Shown: piece after piece, positions 1 through 6,175 of the stretch
Position numbering within the stretch: the first letter of the stretch is position 1
Layout: every line of letters begins with the position of its first letter
Notes under the pieces: model-generated
The model's database searches: none
What the model saw: only the letters and a program-made list of their open reading frames with translations
What the model was told of the DNA's origin: nothing
DNA from: Anaerolineales bacterium
GTDB lineage: Bacteria; Chloroflexota; Anaerolineae; 4572-78; J111
Assembly: GCA_012032575.1 (NCBI GenBank)
Contig: JAAUSP010000158.1
Span: 1-13,556, forward strand
Length of the DNA stretch: 13,556 nucleotides
Reading direction: 5' to 3'
Translations under genes and position numbers: made by a program

Positions 1-1
1 T

Positions 2-258
2 GACCCTGCCCCCACCTACACCCTTAATGGCGAATTGAACCCGGTCGAAGCCCTGGACCTGGCTATTTCCATCATGGAAGAAAAGGCCGAACCTGACCGC
101 TTATTAGTCAAAATGATCGAACTGCACCCAGCGCTGGGGCCGATCGCCACGCCCTGGCCCGCTACCGCCGCTATCTCAAAGCCATCGACCGCTTGAAACA
201 AATCAAGCGAGACTATCAAAACCAAATATCAAGGGAGATAACAGACAATGTTGACTGA
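2..258 (+). CDS. 3' end of an unknown gene, apparent frameshift, truncated by window edge
   Basis: The first 130 bases read openly in the frame starting at base 2 (acidic, with LDLAISIMEEKAEPD). From about base 133 the coding-like reading moves to another frame (ADRHALARYRRYLKAIDR, then a basic KQIKRDYQ stretch) and stops at TGA 256-258. One extra G in the GGGG run at 136-139 would join the two into one hydrophilic, probably helical C-terminus of about 86 residues. The stop overlaps the ATG of the RepA-like gene at 248, which fits operon coupling. I do not recognise the family. The break looks like a homopolymer length error but could be real decay. The reverse-strand open frame over this region is a shadow. 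Confidence 0.5.
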
Positions 259-1975
259 ACGCCGCCAGCAGCAGGCCATTTGCGACCTACTAAAAGGAGC
301 GCAACCCACCCTGAGCCACGATCAATTGACCCCACCCTATGATTATCTATGGGAGGTGGTCATGGTCAACCTGCCCGACAAATACCTGGCTATAGAAGCC
401 CTCATCACCGCCAGGCAAGAAAACCCCGATCTGTCCAGTATCATTGACGCCGTGATTGAACTCAAACCCAACCAGTCCCCCCACTATGAAACCCTGGCCT
501 ACATCGGCCCTAACCTGCCTCAAGTCACCTGGTACTGGCCCAACTGGGTACCTCGCGGCCTGCTCACCGTCCTGGCCGCCGATGCTGGAGTCGGCAAAAC
601 CAACGTCGCCCTTGACCTGGCCCGGCGTAACATCACCGGCCTGCCTGCCCCCGACGGCGTGCCGCTCGACATTCGCAGCGGCAATATTATCTATGTGGAT
701 GCTGAAGGTTTTCTCCCGGTCATTTACGACCGTCTGGCCAGTTGGAACATGGACCTCAGCCGCTTCTATCCTGTTCAACGGCCTGAACGTGACATGCTCG
801 ACCTGGGCCTGAAGCGCAATCAAGACCACCTGATTGATATGTGCTACGATCTGCGGCCCGACCTGCTCACCATAGACTCCCTTTCGACCATCAGCAGCAA
901 AGGGGAAAACAATGTAGAGGATACCCGCGAGCTGCTTAACTTCCTGGCTAATTTAGCCAACCACTTTAGCCTGGCGCTGCTCCTGGTCCACCACTTACGG
1001 AAGCCACCAGCCAACGGCCAAAACAGCGGGGCCGGCCCGGTCAGTCAGCACGATCTACGCGGCTCCGGCCACCTCAGTTATATGGCCCGCTCGATCTTGG
1101 GCCTGTACATTCCCGGCCTCGATCCCAACGGCCCGCGCCGGCTGCACATGGTCAAAACCAACCTATGCAAACACCCCCGCCCCCTGGTCATGAACTACAT
1201 CCCCGCCCCCGACAATCCCGACGTGCTGACCCTCACCTATGAAGTGAGTGAAAAGCCCCTCATCCCTGACACCCTCACCGGCGACTGTGCTATGTGGCTG
1301 CTCGACATGCTCAGCGAAGGCCCCATGAGTTACTTCGATCTTCGAGCCGCCGCCGTTGAAGCCGGCTACAACGAAACCATGCTCCAGGAGGCCCGCCGCA
1401 AGCTCGATTGGCAGGTAATTGATACCCACGGCGTCAAGCGTAAAGGCAACAAATGGGCCGTATATCAATCTGAAGACGACGAAACCGGCGACGAAAATCA
1501 CATGGCATCACATGGCTCAAACGGATCACATGGGAAAATTATACGAACCATTATTGACGAACCCCTCGAATCGCCCGAATTAACCCCCAAAACACCCGAT
1601 TTTATTTCGCGATTCGATAAAAAAGGGCCATCACATGGTCACATGGCCCATGTGATAGACCCCCCCCCCGAAATTTTACCCCCCCCCCTATCACATGGGC
1701 CATGTGAGCCATGTGATGTTATGCGAAATAACAGAAGGAGTCACAATGCAATTTCCCGTCAAAATCCGCTTTCCCGCCGGCGCACAAATCGCCGTCCCGG
1801 AAGCCTGGCAGCGCCTCCCCACCGGCGAAATAGAAGCCACCTATCACGATTACCAGGAGCTTTACTGGTCAATCACGCTCAGCCAGTGGCTCAAAGAATG
1901 GTCCCTAAAGGACCGGGCCGGCCCGCTACAGCAAGGCGAATTAATTCCCCGTGGAAACGCGGGCGCAGCTTATGA
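248..1975 (+). CDS. RepA-like AAA ATPase (AAA_25/RecA-fold helicase of plasmids and phages)
   Basis: A hexameric RecA-fold ATPase of this class usually acts as replicative helicase or helicase loader of a plasmid or phage. Seen in the sequence: Walker A AADAGVGKT at residues 110-118 (Lys117, Thr118); IIYVDAEG near 147-154; Walker B LLTIDS at 206-211 with Asp210; a sensor-like VHHLRKP near 247-253; and DLRGSGHL near 269-276, matching the RGS motif of AAA_25 proteins. Residues 345-405 resemble the winged-helix C-terminal module that ends many relatives (a GPM...DL...A...G pattern, then W403). The start has GGAG at 233-236. Residues after about 410 are low complexity and are coded by the TCACATGG repeats and C10 tracts. 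The last 75 or so (after base 1745) overlap a better gene in another frame and are Arg/Pro-rich, so the true end is probably earlier. The function class is firm; the role in replication is inferred. Confidence 0.85.
   Translation: MLTERRQQQAICDLLKGAQPTLSHDQLTPPYDYLWEVVMVNLPDKYLAIEALITARQENPDLSSIIDAVIELKPNQSPHYETLAYIGPNLPQVTWYWPNWVPRGLLTVLAADAGVGKTNVALDLARRNITGLPAPDGVPLDIRSGNIIYVDAEGFLPVIYDRLASWNMDLSRFYPVQRPERDMLDLGLKRNQDHLIDMCYDLRPDLLTIDSLSTISSKGENNVEDTRELLNFLANLANHFSLALLLVHHLRKPPANGQNSGAGPVSQHDLRGSGHLSYMARSILGLYIPGLDPNGPRRLHMVKTNLCKHPRPLVMNYIPAPDNPDVLTLTYEVSEKPLIPDTLTGDCAMWLLDMLSEGPMSYFDLRAAAVEAGYNETMLQEARRKLDWQVIDTHGVKRKGNKWAVYQSEDDETGDENHMASHGSNGSHGKIIRTIIDEPLESPELTPKTPDFISRFDKKGPSHGHMAHVIDPPPEILPPPLSHGPCEPCDVMRNNRRSHNAISRQNPLSRRRTNRRPGSLAAPPHRRNRSHLSRLPGALLVNHAQPVAQRMVPKGPGRPATARRINSPWKRGRSL
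1498..1716. repeat. Nine-copy TCACATGG cluster with inverted copies; candidate iteron origin or operator
   Basis: TCACATGG occurs at 1498-1505, 1508-1515, 1526-1533, 1631-1638, 1639-1646 and 1691-1698. Its complement CCATGTGA occurs at 1648-1655, 1700-1707 and 1709-1716. Two pairs form 17-bp palindromes with one central base (1639-1655 and 1691-1707). Between the two groups lie an 8-bp inverted repeat TCGAATCG/CGATTCGA (1566-1573 and 1610-1617) and an AT-rich stretch at about 1599-1625. Iterons inside the 3' part of an initiator gene are known from lambda O. Here the repeats sit in the tail of the RepA-like gene, so a replication origin or autoregulatory site is the natural inference. No biochemical role is proven by sequence alone. 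Confidence 0.7.
1660..1688 (+). repeat. Two C10 homopolymer tracts (1660-1669 and 1679-1688)
   Basis: Two runs of ten C lie only nine bases apart in the low-complexity tail of the RepA-like gene. Loss of one C in either tract would read on openly through the next gene's start (1746) to its stop at 1982, giving a fusion. Gain of one C would stop at TGA 1702-1704. Such tracts are prone to replication slippage and to sequencing error, so the recorded length should not be taken as exact. Confidence 0.7.
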
Positions 1976-1982
1976 ACTCTAA
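1746..1982 (+). CDS. Hypothetical protein, 78 aa
   Basis: The start ATG 1746 is preceded by AGAAGGAG at about 1733-1740 with good spacing. The product begins MQFPVKIRFPAGAQIAVPEAW, contains a Trp-rich middle (ELYWSITLSQWLKEW) and ends AAYEL. It is soluble, with no signal peptide or TM segment. The open frame extends upstream to 1695, but the upstream part is the palindromic repeat and lacks a ribosome binding site, so 1746 is chosen. It is the first of a run of short genes downstream of the replication gene. No family is recognised. Confidence 0.65.
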   Translation: MQFPVKIRFPAGAQIAVPEAWQRLPTGEIEATYHDYQELYWSITLSQWLKEWSLKDRAGPLQQGELIPRGNAGAAYEL

Positions 1983-2006
1983 ATTATCAACCCAAAGGAG
2001 AAACCC

Positions 2007-2258
2007 ATGACCACCGAACTAACCGAAAAACTCAACCAACTGGCCCAACTTGCCAACGAGATTGGCGCTGAAGGCGTCTGGCTGTTCCGAGGTGTCAAAG
2101 ACGCCTATCTCACCTATACCCCCAATGAGCCGGTCAAAGTAGACACCCCGCTCATCAGCGCTAATCTATCCATCCGCTTTGGCATCGCCGATACCGGCGT
2201 ACTGCTGATCATGCGCTTTCCCGATGACGGCGGCCAGCACGGAGTCGAGTACAAGTAA
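2007..2258 (+). CDS. Hypothetical protein, 83 aa
   Basis: ATG 2007 has a strong AAAGGAG at about 1993-1999. The product starts with a short helical segment (LTEKLNQLAQLANEIGAEG) followed by what looks like alternating beta strands (VWLFRGV, DAYLTYTP, LSIRFGI, VLLIMRFP), so a small alpha/beta protein is likely. It is soluble, without signal peptide or cysteines. Its TAA overlaps the ATG of the next tiny gene (TAATG), indicating translational coupling. The family is not recognised. Confidence 0.7.
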   Translation: MTTELTEKLNQLAQLANEIGAEGVWLFRGVKDAYLTYTPNEPVKVDTPLISANLSIRFGIADTGVLLIMRFPDDGGQHGVEYK

Positions 2259-2365
2259 TGTGGCTGGCCGTTTTTTTTGCCGCCGGCTGCCTGCTGGGTA
2301 TGCTGTTCTTTGGCCTGCTGCTGCTGGCCTATCATTACAAACTATTCTGGTGGAGAATCCCATGA
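2258..2365 (+). CDS. Tiny single-TM protein, 35 aa
   Basis: ATG 2258 overlaps the upstream stop and the TGA 2363-2365 overlaps the next ATG at 2362, so the frame fits exactly between two coupled genes. The product is almost wholly hydrophobic (WLAVFFAAGCLLGMLFFGLLLLAY) with a short basic/aromatic C-terminus (HYKLFWWRIP), meaning one TM helix with the C-terminus probably in the cytoplasm. An 8-T run near the start is a possible slippage site. Tiny inner-membrane proteins are common in filamentous-phage and plasmid operons; no specific family is recognised. Confidence 0.55.
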   Translation: MWLAVFFAAGCLLGMLFFGLLLLAYHYKLFWWRIP

Positions 2366-2640
2366 CCCGAATGAACCCCTATACAAAGCGCCAACTCCTG
2401 CGGGAGATCATGGCGGCCGGCGGCTTCTACGTCACCAACTGCCGCCCCCAGGCCATCCCCCTCGAATGTCACCGCCTGGATTGCCCCATGCGAAAGCTGG
2501 CCATCCCCCCCGAAGCAGACGAAAACGACCACCGCCTGGAGTGCGATCCACCCGGCCATCTCGCCGATCTGCTGCTAATGCTCCGCGCCACCACGCCATA
2601 CCTACACCCTTCGCGGCCCGGAGCAGATGAGGCTAAATGA
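2362..2640 (+). CDS. Cys/His-containing small protein, 92 aa
   Basis: ATG 2362 overlaps the previous stop, with GGTGGAG at about 2349-2355 as ribosome binding site. The product opens MTRMNPYTKRQLLREIMAAGGFYVT and carries four cysteines and nearby histidines (CRPQ, ECHRLDCPMRK, HRLECDPPGH), so a small zinc-binding or DNA/RNA-binding module is possible. The cysteines do not form an obvious textbook zinc finger, so this is only suggestive. The C-terminus (HLADLLLMLRA) is helical. The gene ends with ATGA overlap onto the 2637 gene. An initiator cofactor or single-strand-binding role is possible but unsupported. Confidence 0.65.
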   Translation: MTRMNPYTKRQLLREIMAAGGFYVTNCRPQAIPLECHRLDCPMRKLAIPPEADENDHRLECDPPGHLADLLLMLRATTPYLHPSRPGADEAK

Positions 2641-3029
2641 GGCCCATTTTTGCGGGTGAAGTAACAATCTGCTCTCCGATCCGGCTGAAAGAACACGACC
2701 AGATAGCCTCCTTCAGCGTAAAGCACGGCAAAGACCGCTTTTTTATTCGCACCGTTGGCATGGGGCAATATGAAATGATGGCCGAACTAGCCGACGCCGG
2801 CACCGTCCGGCTGTTTGTGTTCGGCTATATGTTCTCTTACCAGTCCGACCGCTGCCACCAGGACCATCACGGGGTAGAGCCGGTCTGGATGGTCAGCCTC
2901 GACCACTACGACGGCGACCCGGCCACCCTGCGCAGCATCGCCGCCCAATGGTTCACCGCCTCCCTGGTCACACTCAACGGCAGCGGCAGCCGCCCCCGGC
3001 TGGACACAAAACCCCTCAAAACCGCCTGA
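2637..3029 (+). CDS. Hypothetical protein, 130 aa
   Basis: ATG 2637 overlaps the preceding TGA. The product is soluble and of mixed composition (EVTICSPIRLKEHDQIASFSV, FFIRTVGMGQYEMMAELADAGTVRLFVFGY, HHGVEPVWMVSLDHYDGDPATLRSIAAQWF), which suggests a compact alpha/beta fold. No catalytic motif, signal peptide or TM helix is seen. It is the last gene before a 205-base gap, so it probably ends the first transcription unit. The family is not recognised. Confidence 0.7.
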   Translation: MRPIFAGEVTICSPIRLKEHDQIASFSVKHGKDRFFIRTVGMGQYEMMAELADAGTVRLFVFGYMFSYQSDRCHQDHHGVEPVWMVSLDHYDGDPATLRSIAAQWFTASLVTLNGSGSRPRLDTKPLKTA

Positions 3030-3163
3030 AATAATTTATATAGAGTTTACGTCTCCCCCACGCAGATTTTACGGACTTACCGCCACGAACATGGTAAGCT
3101 GAAACCAACCAAATACCGTATTTTGGACTGTTTCTCTACTTCAAATTCACTTACGCATTGGAG
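3030..3163 (+). promoter_or_regulatory. Gene-free leader with inverted repeats upstream of the second gene block
   Basis: This AT-richer gap holds CTTACC/GGTAAG arms (3076-3081 and 3093-3098, 11-base loop) and AATAC-C-GTATT (3112-3122). Either may be an operator. An AT-rich TTATATAG near 3034-3041 could belong to a promoter, but I cannot place a convincing -35/-10 pair. It is the only substantial gap between 248 and 8195, so promoter and control elements for the block starting at 3235 are expected here. Confidence 0.35.
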
Positions 3164-3213
3164 AACGGCCCCAGCATTTTAGCAGTTTTATACTGTCTAG
3201 CTGGGGCCGTTTT
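3164..3213 (+). terminator. Strong hairpin with T-rich tail upstream of the 3235 gene
   Basis: AACGGCCCCAGC (3164-3175) pairs perfectly over 12 bp with GCTGGGGCCGTT (3200-3211). The 24-base loop can form a smaller inner stem (AGCAG...CTGTCT), and TTTCATTT follows. It fits a rho-independent terminator for the 2007-3029 unit, or an attenuator, because the next ATG lies only about 22 bases downstream. In a filamentous-phage setting a hairpin in the intergenic region could also be a packaging signal. Confidence 0.6.
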
Positions 3214-3234
3214 CATTTCACTCAAGGACTGGCC

Positions 3235-3465
3235 ATGTACACCTTCACCATCTTCATGCTTGTCATTGTCCCAATGGTTTGGACCGCCTGGAAAATCTAC
3301 CAGGCCCGCCGCGCCATTCTCACCGCCGCCAAACAGCAAGCCGACCTGATGGAAGACATGCCCATCACCGAGGCCGCACGCTTTAGCCTGCTGGGGAAAA
3401 ATGACGTTCAGCCAATACCTGACCAACTACCTGAACTATACCTTGAAAGTCCGGGGCACCGTTGA
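3235..3465 (+). CDS. Small membrane protein, 76 aa
   Basis: ATG 3235 is preceded by AAGGA at 3224-3228. The N-terminus is one TM helix (MYTFTIFMLVIVPMVWTAW), followed by a positively charged segment (KIYQARRAILTAAKQQ) and an acidic/Pro-rich tail, so an N-out/C-in single-pass protein is likely. Its last 65 bases overlap the 3401 gene in another frame. The residues coded there (NDVQPIPDQLPELYLESPGHR) look less constrained, and the true C-terminus may be shorter if an indel lies here. The family is not recognised. Confidence 0.6.
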   Translation: MYTFTIFMLVIVPMVWTAWKIYQARRAILTAAKQQADLMEDMPITEAARFSLLGKNDVQPIPDQLPELYLESPGHR

Positions 3466-3706
3466 CCTGTCTCACACGGAAGTCTTAGCCGCCCTGACCG
3501 TATCCGCCGATATGGTTCTGACCGATTGGGAAAGCCTGCGCCAGATCAATACCGAAACCCACCTGAACCCAACCCAAAAAGCGGCCATTGTCGCCGCCTT
3601 GCGGATTGACAACCCTATTTCACGCCACACCCTGCTGAAGCATGACCGAAATCACCCTGACCACCTGGGAAGCCGCGCTTTATCTCCGCGACTCCACCTA
3701 CCTTAA
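3401..3706 (+). CDS. Hypothetical soluble protein, up to 101 aa
   Basis: ATG 3401 follows a weak GGGGAAAA. The residues before about 80 look like real protein (GTVDLSHTEVLAALTVSADM, LTDWESLRQI, LNPTQKAAIVAALRIDN), mostly helical and soluble. The last 20 residues (after HTLLKHD) overlap the 3642 gene and look like an out-of-frame tail. The TGA at 3643 in another frame would give the ATGA junction typical of this cluster, so a small indel near the 3' end is possible. The family is not recognised. Confidence 0.5.
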   Translation: MTFSQYLTNYLNYTLKVRGTVDLSHTEVLAALTVSADMVLTDWESLRQINTETHLNPTQKAAIVAALRIDNPISRHTLLKHDRNHPDHLGSRALSPRLHLP

Positions 3707-3854
3707 TCTGTTCATCATCGCCGCCATGCTGCTGCTGGTCTACAGTCTTTGGATTGCCGGCCGCCGCCTGGCTGAACGCCTCACCGCTGGCCTGGCTATC
3801 ATCGCCTATATGTCCCTGCTCGTTGTAGGAGTCGTCCAACTATGGCAGCTCTAG
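3642..3854 (+). CDS. Small two-TM protein, 70 aa
   Basis: ATG 3642 begins MTEITLTTWEAALYLRD, followed by a first TM segment (YLNLFIIAAMLLLVYSLWIA), a basic loop (GRRLAERL) and a second TM segment (AGLAIIAYMSLLVVGVVQLW). The hairpin topology with a basic loop suggests both ends outside and the loop in the cytoplasm. Its stop overlaps the 3842 gene by 13 bases. The MTE-TLTT start loosely recalls the Thr-rich starts of the 53-residue protein at 7745. No family is assigned. Confidence 0.6.
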   Translation: MTEITLTTWEAALYLRDSTYLNLFIIAAMLLLVYSLWIAGRRLAERLTAGLAIIAYMSLLVVGVVQLWQL

Positions 3855-4795
3855 CCACCTACAGCCCGCCCCAGCGGGTCATCATCGGCAAACGAGGCCG
3901 GACCAAAATCATTGAGGCGCCCGGCAATTTCCCGGCCCGGCCTGTGCCGGCCATCAACCGCAACGACTACACCCCCGAATATTGGGCCGCCCTGCAAGAC
4001 TACGCCTTCACCAAAAATACCCTGTCCAGGTATGACGAAAAAGATTTGTCTGCCGGCGACCGCCGCAGCTTGACCGAGGCCCGGGCCCGGGTTGAAGAAG
4101 AAAAAGAAATCTCTACCGTCGCCCGTGAGCATGGCTACATCCCCGGCCAGATGTCCCCCCGCGACTGGTCCGCCCTGGCCGATGAGCTGCGAGCCGAGGC
4201 CGGCGACGAACTGCGCTACGCCCAAGAAAGCGACCGCCAAGCCGCCGGCGACAAGCTGAGAGGCAAGGCTGATACCTGGATGCAGGTAGGGGGAGAAGCG
4301 CGGCTGGTCCGTAGTGGGGCGACGGCCAAGCAAGCCCGCGAAGTCACCCAAGAAATCAACGCCGGCACCAAAGCCAGCGCCGCCAAATATATGGGTGAGC
4401 AGCTTATCAAATTCGGCTACAGCCCTGAAACCGTTGAACGCCTGGACTACCAGCAGCGCCGCCGGCTGTTGTCTGAGATTAAATGGGGCGCACCGCAAAA
4501 GGCCCGGATCGCCGGCGTGAGCCTGGCTGAACGTGAGCGGGTCATCAATTCTGTGGCCGACCGCGACCGCCTGACCGCCGGCGCTATCGCCGTGAACCCC
4601 CGCGCCGGCAAAGGGTTAGAGACCTGGACCTACTACGAACAAGCCAGCCTCAAAGCAGGCCGTGAACCTGACTATGTGCCCGACCTGGGCGAAAACAACG
4701 CCCCTGACTATGTACTCAAACCGGACGCCGGCCAGAAGGCCAAAATTGACGCCCGCCGCGCCGCCCGTATCCAATCAGAGGAGATTGACTTTTAA
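3842..4795 (+). CDS. Hydrophilic, charged protein of unknown function, 317 aa
   Basis: ATG 3842 is preceded by AGGAG at about 3827-3831. The product is rich in Ala, Arg, Glu and Asp. It starts with a basic Pro-containing segment (PPQRVIIGKRGRTKII), then has a long helical stretch (about residues 70-200: LTEARARVEEEKEISTVAR, WSALADELRAEAGDELRYAQ), probably coiled-coil in part, and a basic C-terminus (KAKIDARRAARIQ). There is no TM helix, cysteine cluster, HUH or nuclease motif that I can see. Its TAA overlaps the ATG of the DUF4417 gene (TAATG). Scaffolding, DNA-binding or structural roles are possible; none is supported. Confidence 0.75.
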   Translation: MAALATYSPPQRVIIGKRGRTKIIEAPGNFPARPVPAINRNDYTPEYWAALQDYAFTKNTLSRYDEKDLSAGDRRSLTEARARVEEEKEISTVAREHGYIPGQMSPRDWSALADELRAEAGDELRYAQESDRQAAGDKLRGKADTWMQVGGEARLVRSGATAKQAREVTQEINAGTKASAAKYMGEQLIKFGYSPETVERLDYQQRRRLLSEIKWGAPQKARIAGVSLAERERVINSVADRDRLTAGAIAVNPRAGKGLETWTYYEQASLKAGREPDYVPDLGENNAPDYVLKPDAGQKAKIDARRAARIQSEEIDF

Positions 4796-5472
4796 TGCAA
4801 ACCGCCACCATGCCCACCTTCCTGGTCCGGTCCTCCGAGGACTGGCAGAAATTACCCGGCAACATTGACGCCCTGCACACCCGCCAGATTTTTGAGACCG
4901 ACAACGCCCTGGGCCTGCCCGTCATCGGCAATGCCGGCCCGATCCGCCCGGACCGGCTGCACCCCTACAACCAGCGCACCCGGTCAACCGACAAACTGAA
5001 CCGGTCTGCCGTTCATTTCTTCCTCGACGACTACCAGTTTGAGGTAGCCTGGAACCGGCCAAACCGCGCCCTGTCCTATGTCCGCCGCTTCGATGTCGCC
5101 ATTACCCCGGATTTTAGCATCTGGTCACACTGGCCGCTGGCCTTGCAGCAGTGGAACACCTACCGCAATCGCTGGATTGGTGCATTTTGGATATCCGAGG
5201 GTCTGACCGTCATCCCCTCGGTGAGCTGGGCCGGCCCGAAGTCGTTTGACTTCGCCTTTGCCGGCATCCTGCGAAATTCAACCGTCGCTATCAGTACCGT
5301 GGGCTGCAACGTCAATGCCAAATCAAGAGGCAATTTTATAGATGGCTACTGCGAGATGATCGAGCGCCTGACCCCCACGCTGGTGCTTTGCTACGGGCGC
5401 ATGCCCTTCGAGTCCATCGTCGAGACGATTGAATATCCCACCTTTTGGGAGGAGCGTAAAGCGTATGCGTGA
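4795..5472 (+). CDS. DUF4417 domain protein, 225 aa
   Basis: Residues about 70-205 match the DUF4417 pattern as I know it from phages, plasmids and other elements: FFLDDYQFEVAWNRP (76-89), FDVAITPDFSIW (99-110), W-NTYRNRWIGAFW (120-132), VIPSVSWAGPKSFDF (139-153), the later STVGCNV (167-173) and the final LVLCYGRMP region (197-204). The molecular function of the family is not established. The protein is soluble, with no signal peptide. The start overlaps the previous stop, and the 3' end overlaps the glycosyltransferase start at 5465. Presence of this family supports a mobile-element setting. Confidence 0.8.
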   Translation: MQTATMPTFLVRSSEDWQKLPGNIDALHTRQIFETDNALGLPVIGNAGPIRPDRLHPYNQRTRSTDKLNRSAVHFFLDDYQFEVAWNRPNRALSYVRRFDVAITPDFSIWSHWPLALQQWNTYRNRWIGAFWISEGLTVIPSVSWAGPKSFDFAFAGILRNSTVAISTVGCNVNAKSRGNFIDGYCEMIERLTPTLVLCYGRMPFESIVETIEYPTFWEERKAYA

Positions 5473-6175
5473 ATTGTTCAACGTTCAACGTTCAACGTTC
5501 AACGTTGCCTTTATCACCGCCCTGACTGCTCTGCTCCGGCTGCCCACGCTGGGCCTTGAAAGTTTCTGGTACGATGAGACTTTTACCGCCTGGCTTGCAG
5601 GGCTGCCGCTGCCCAACCTGGTGGCCGCCACAATGGGCGATGTTCACCCGCCCACCTGGTACTTGATTGAGTGGGGCATGGCCCACGCCCTGGGCGCAAG
5701 CGAATTTAGCTTGCGCCTCGTCTCTGCTCTGGCCGGCATTGCCCTGGTCCCCGCCGTCTATCGCCTGGCTTCAACGTTCAACGTTCAACGTTCAAACGTT
5801 CCTTTGGCCGCCGCCCTGGTCACGGCCCTGGCCCCGTTTGCTGTCTATTACTCTCAAGAGGCCCGGCCCTACTCGCTGCTGATGCTGGTCACAACGCTGG
5901 CCACTATCGGCCTGTTGGAGCGGCGCTGGTGGCTGCTGGTCGCCGGCTCTGTGTTTGCTCTTTATCTGCACAACTTAGCGGTTTTGTATGTCGCTGCCCT
6001 GGTCTGGCTTGGTCTGCATCGCTGGCGGCTAGAGTGGCGAATGTTAGGCTCTTTCGGCCTAATCGGTATGATCTGGTCGCCCTGGCTCATTTTTGGCCTG
6101 CTGCACCAGGTCAGCGACGTGCAAAACGGCTTTTGGGTGAGGCCCATCACCCTGGCACCCCGGCCTACATCCTGA
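5465..6175 (+). CDS. GT-C membrane glycosyltransferase (PMT/ArnT-like), N-terminal part of a frameshifted gene
   Basis: GT-C enzymes move a sugar from a lipid-phosphate donor to an acceptor on the outer face of the membrane. Here the first luminal loop carries the acidic catalytic-type motif FWYDET (Asp37, Glu38), followed by GDVHPPTWYLIEW, as in PMT_2/glycosyltransferase-39 proteins, then many TM helices. ATG 5465 is chosen over 5429 because GGAGGAG lies just upstream at about 5448-5454; it overlaps the DUF4417 stop. Four TTCAACG repeats code residues 5-14 and further copies occur at 5770-5798. The frame closes at 6173-6175, but one extra G at 6154 would join it to the next entry, for about 492 residues in all. 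The N-terminal call is firm; the acceptor is unknown. Confidence 0.8.
   Translation: MRELFNVQRSTFNVAFITALTALLRLPTLGLESFWYDETFTAWLAGLPLPNLVAATMGDVHPPTWYLIEWGMAHALGASEFSLRLVSALAGIALVPAVYRLASTFNVQRSNVPLAAALVTALAPFAVYYSQEARPYSLLMLVTTLATIGLLERRWWLLVAGSVFALYLHNLAVLYVAALVWLGLHRWRLEWRMLGSFGLIGMIWSPWLIFGLLHQVSDVQNGFWVRPITLAPRPTS
5477..5506 (+). repeat. TTCAACG heptamer tandem repeat (4 copies) at the 5' end of the glycosyltransferase gene
   Basis: Four exact TTCAACG units lie at 5477-5504, starting 12 bases after the ATG and coding the NVQRSTFNV-type peptide. Seven is not a multiple of three, so gain or loss of one unit would shift the frame right after the start. Confidence 0.85.
5770..5800 (+). repeat. 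TTCAACG heptamer repeat, second tract in the glycosyltransferase gene
   Basis: Three exact TTCAACG units plus one 8-base variant TTCAAACG lie at 5770-5798, again in frame within a loop of the glycosyltransferase. The one-base-longer unit shows how the tract can change reading frame. Confidence 0.8.

Noticed and set aside
347..829. Reverse-strand open frame (160 codons) inside the RepA-like gene
   Set aside because: It overlaps the Walker A and B region of a clearly recognised ATPase and shows no domain of its own.
1746..1975. C-terminal 75 or so residues of the RepA-like open frame as real protein
   Set aside because: The Arg/Pro-rich reading overlaps a better-supported gene with its own ribosome binding site and lies behind two C10 tracts.
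3851..4498. Long reverse-strand open frame (215 codons) opposite the 317-aa gene
   Set aside because: It mirrors the codon structure of the + strand gene, is Gly/Ala/Val-rich with no credible motif, and would be the only reverse gene in a fully co-directional cluster.
5929..6153. Upstream part of the second glycosyltransferase frame (codons before the shift point) as an independent gene start
   Set aside because: In this stretch the other frame encodes the proper TM helices of the glycosyltransferase; only the part after 6154 has the right character.
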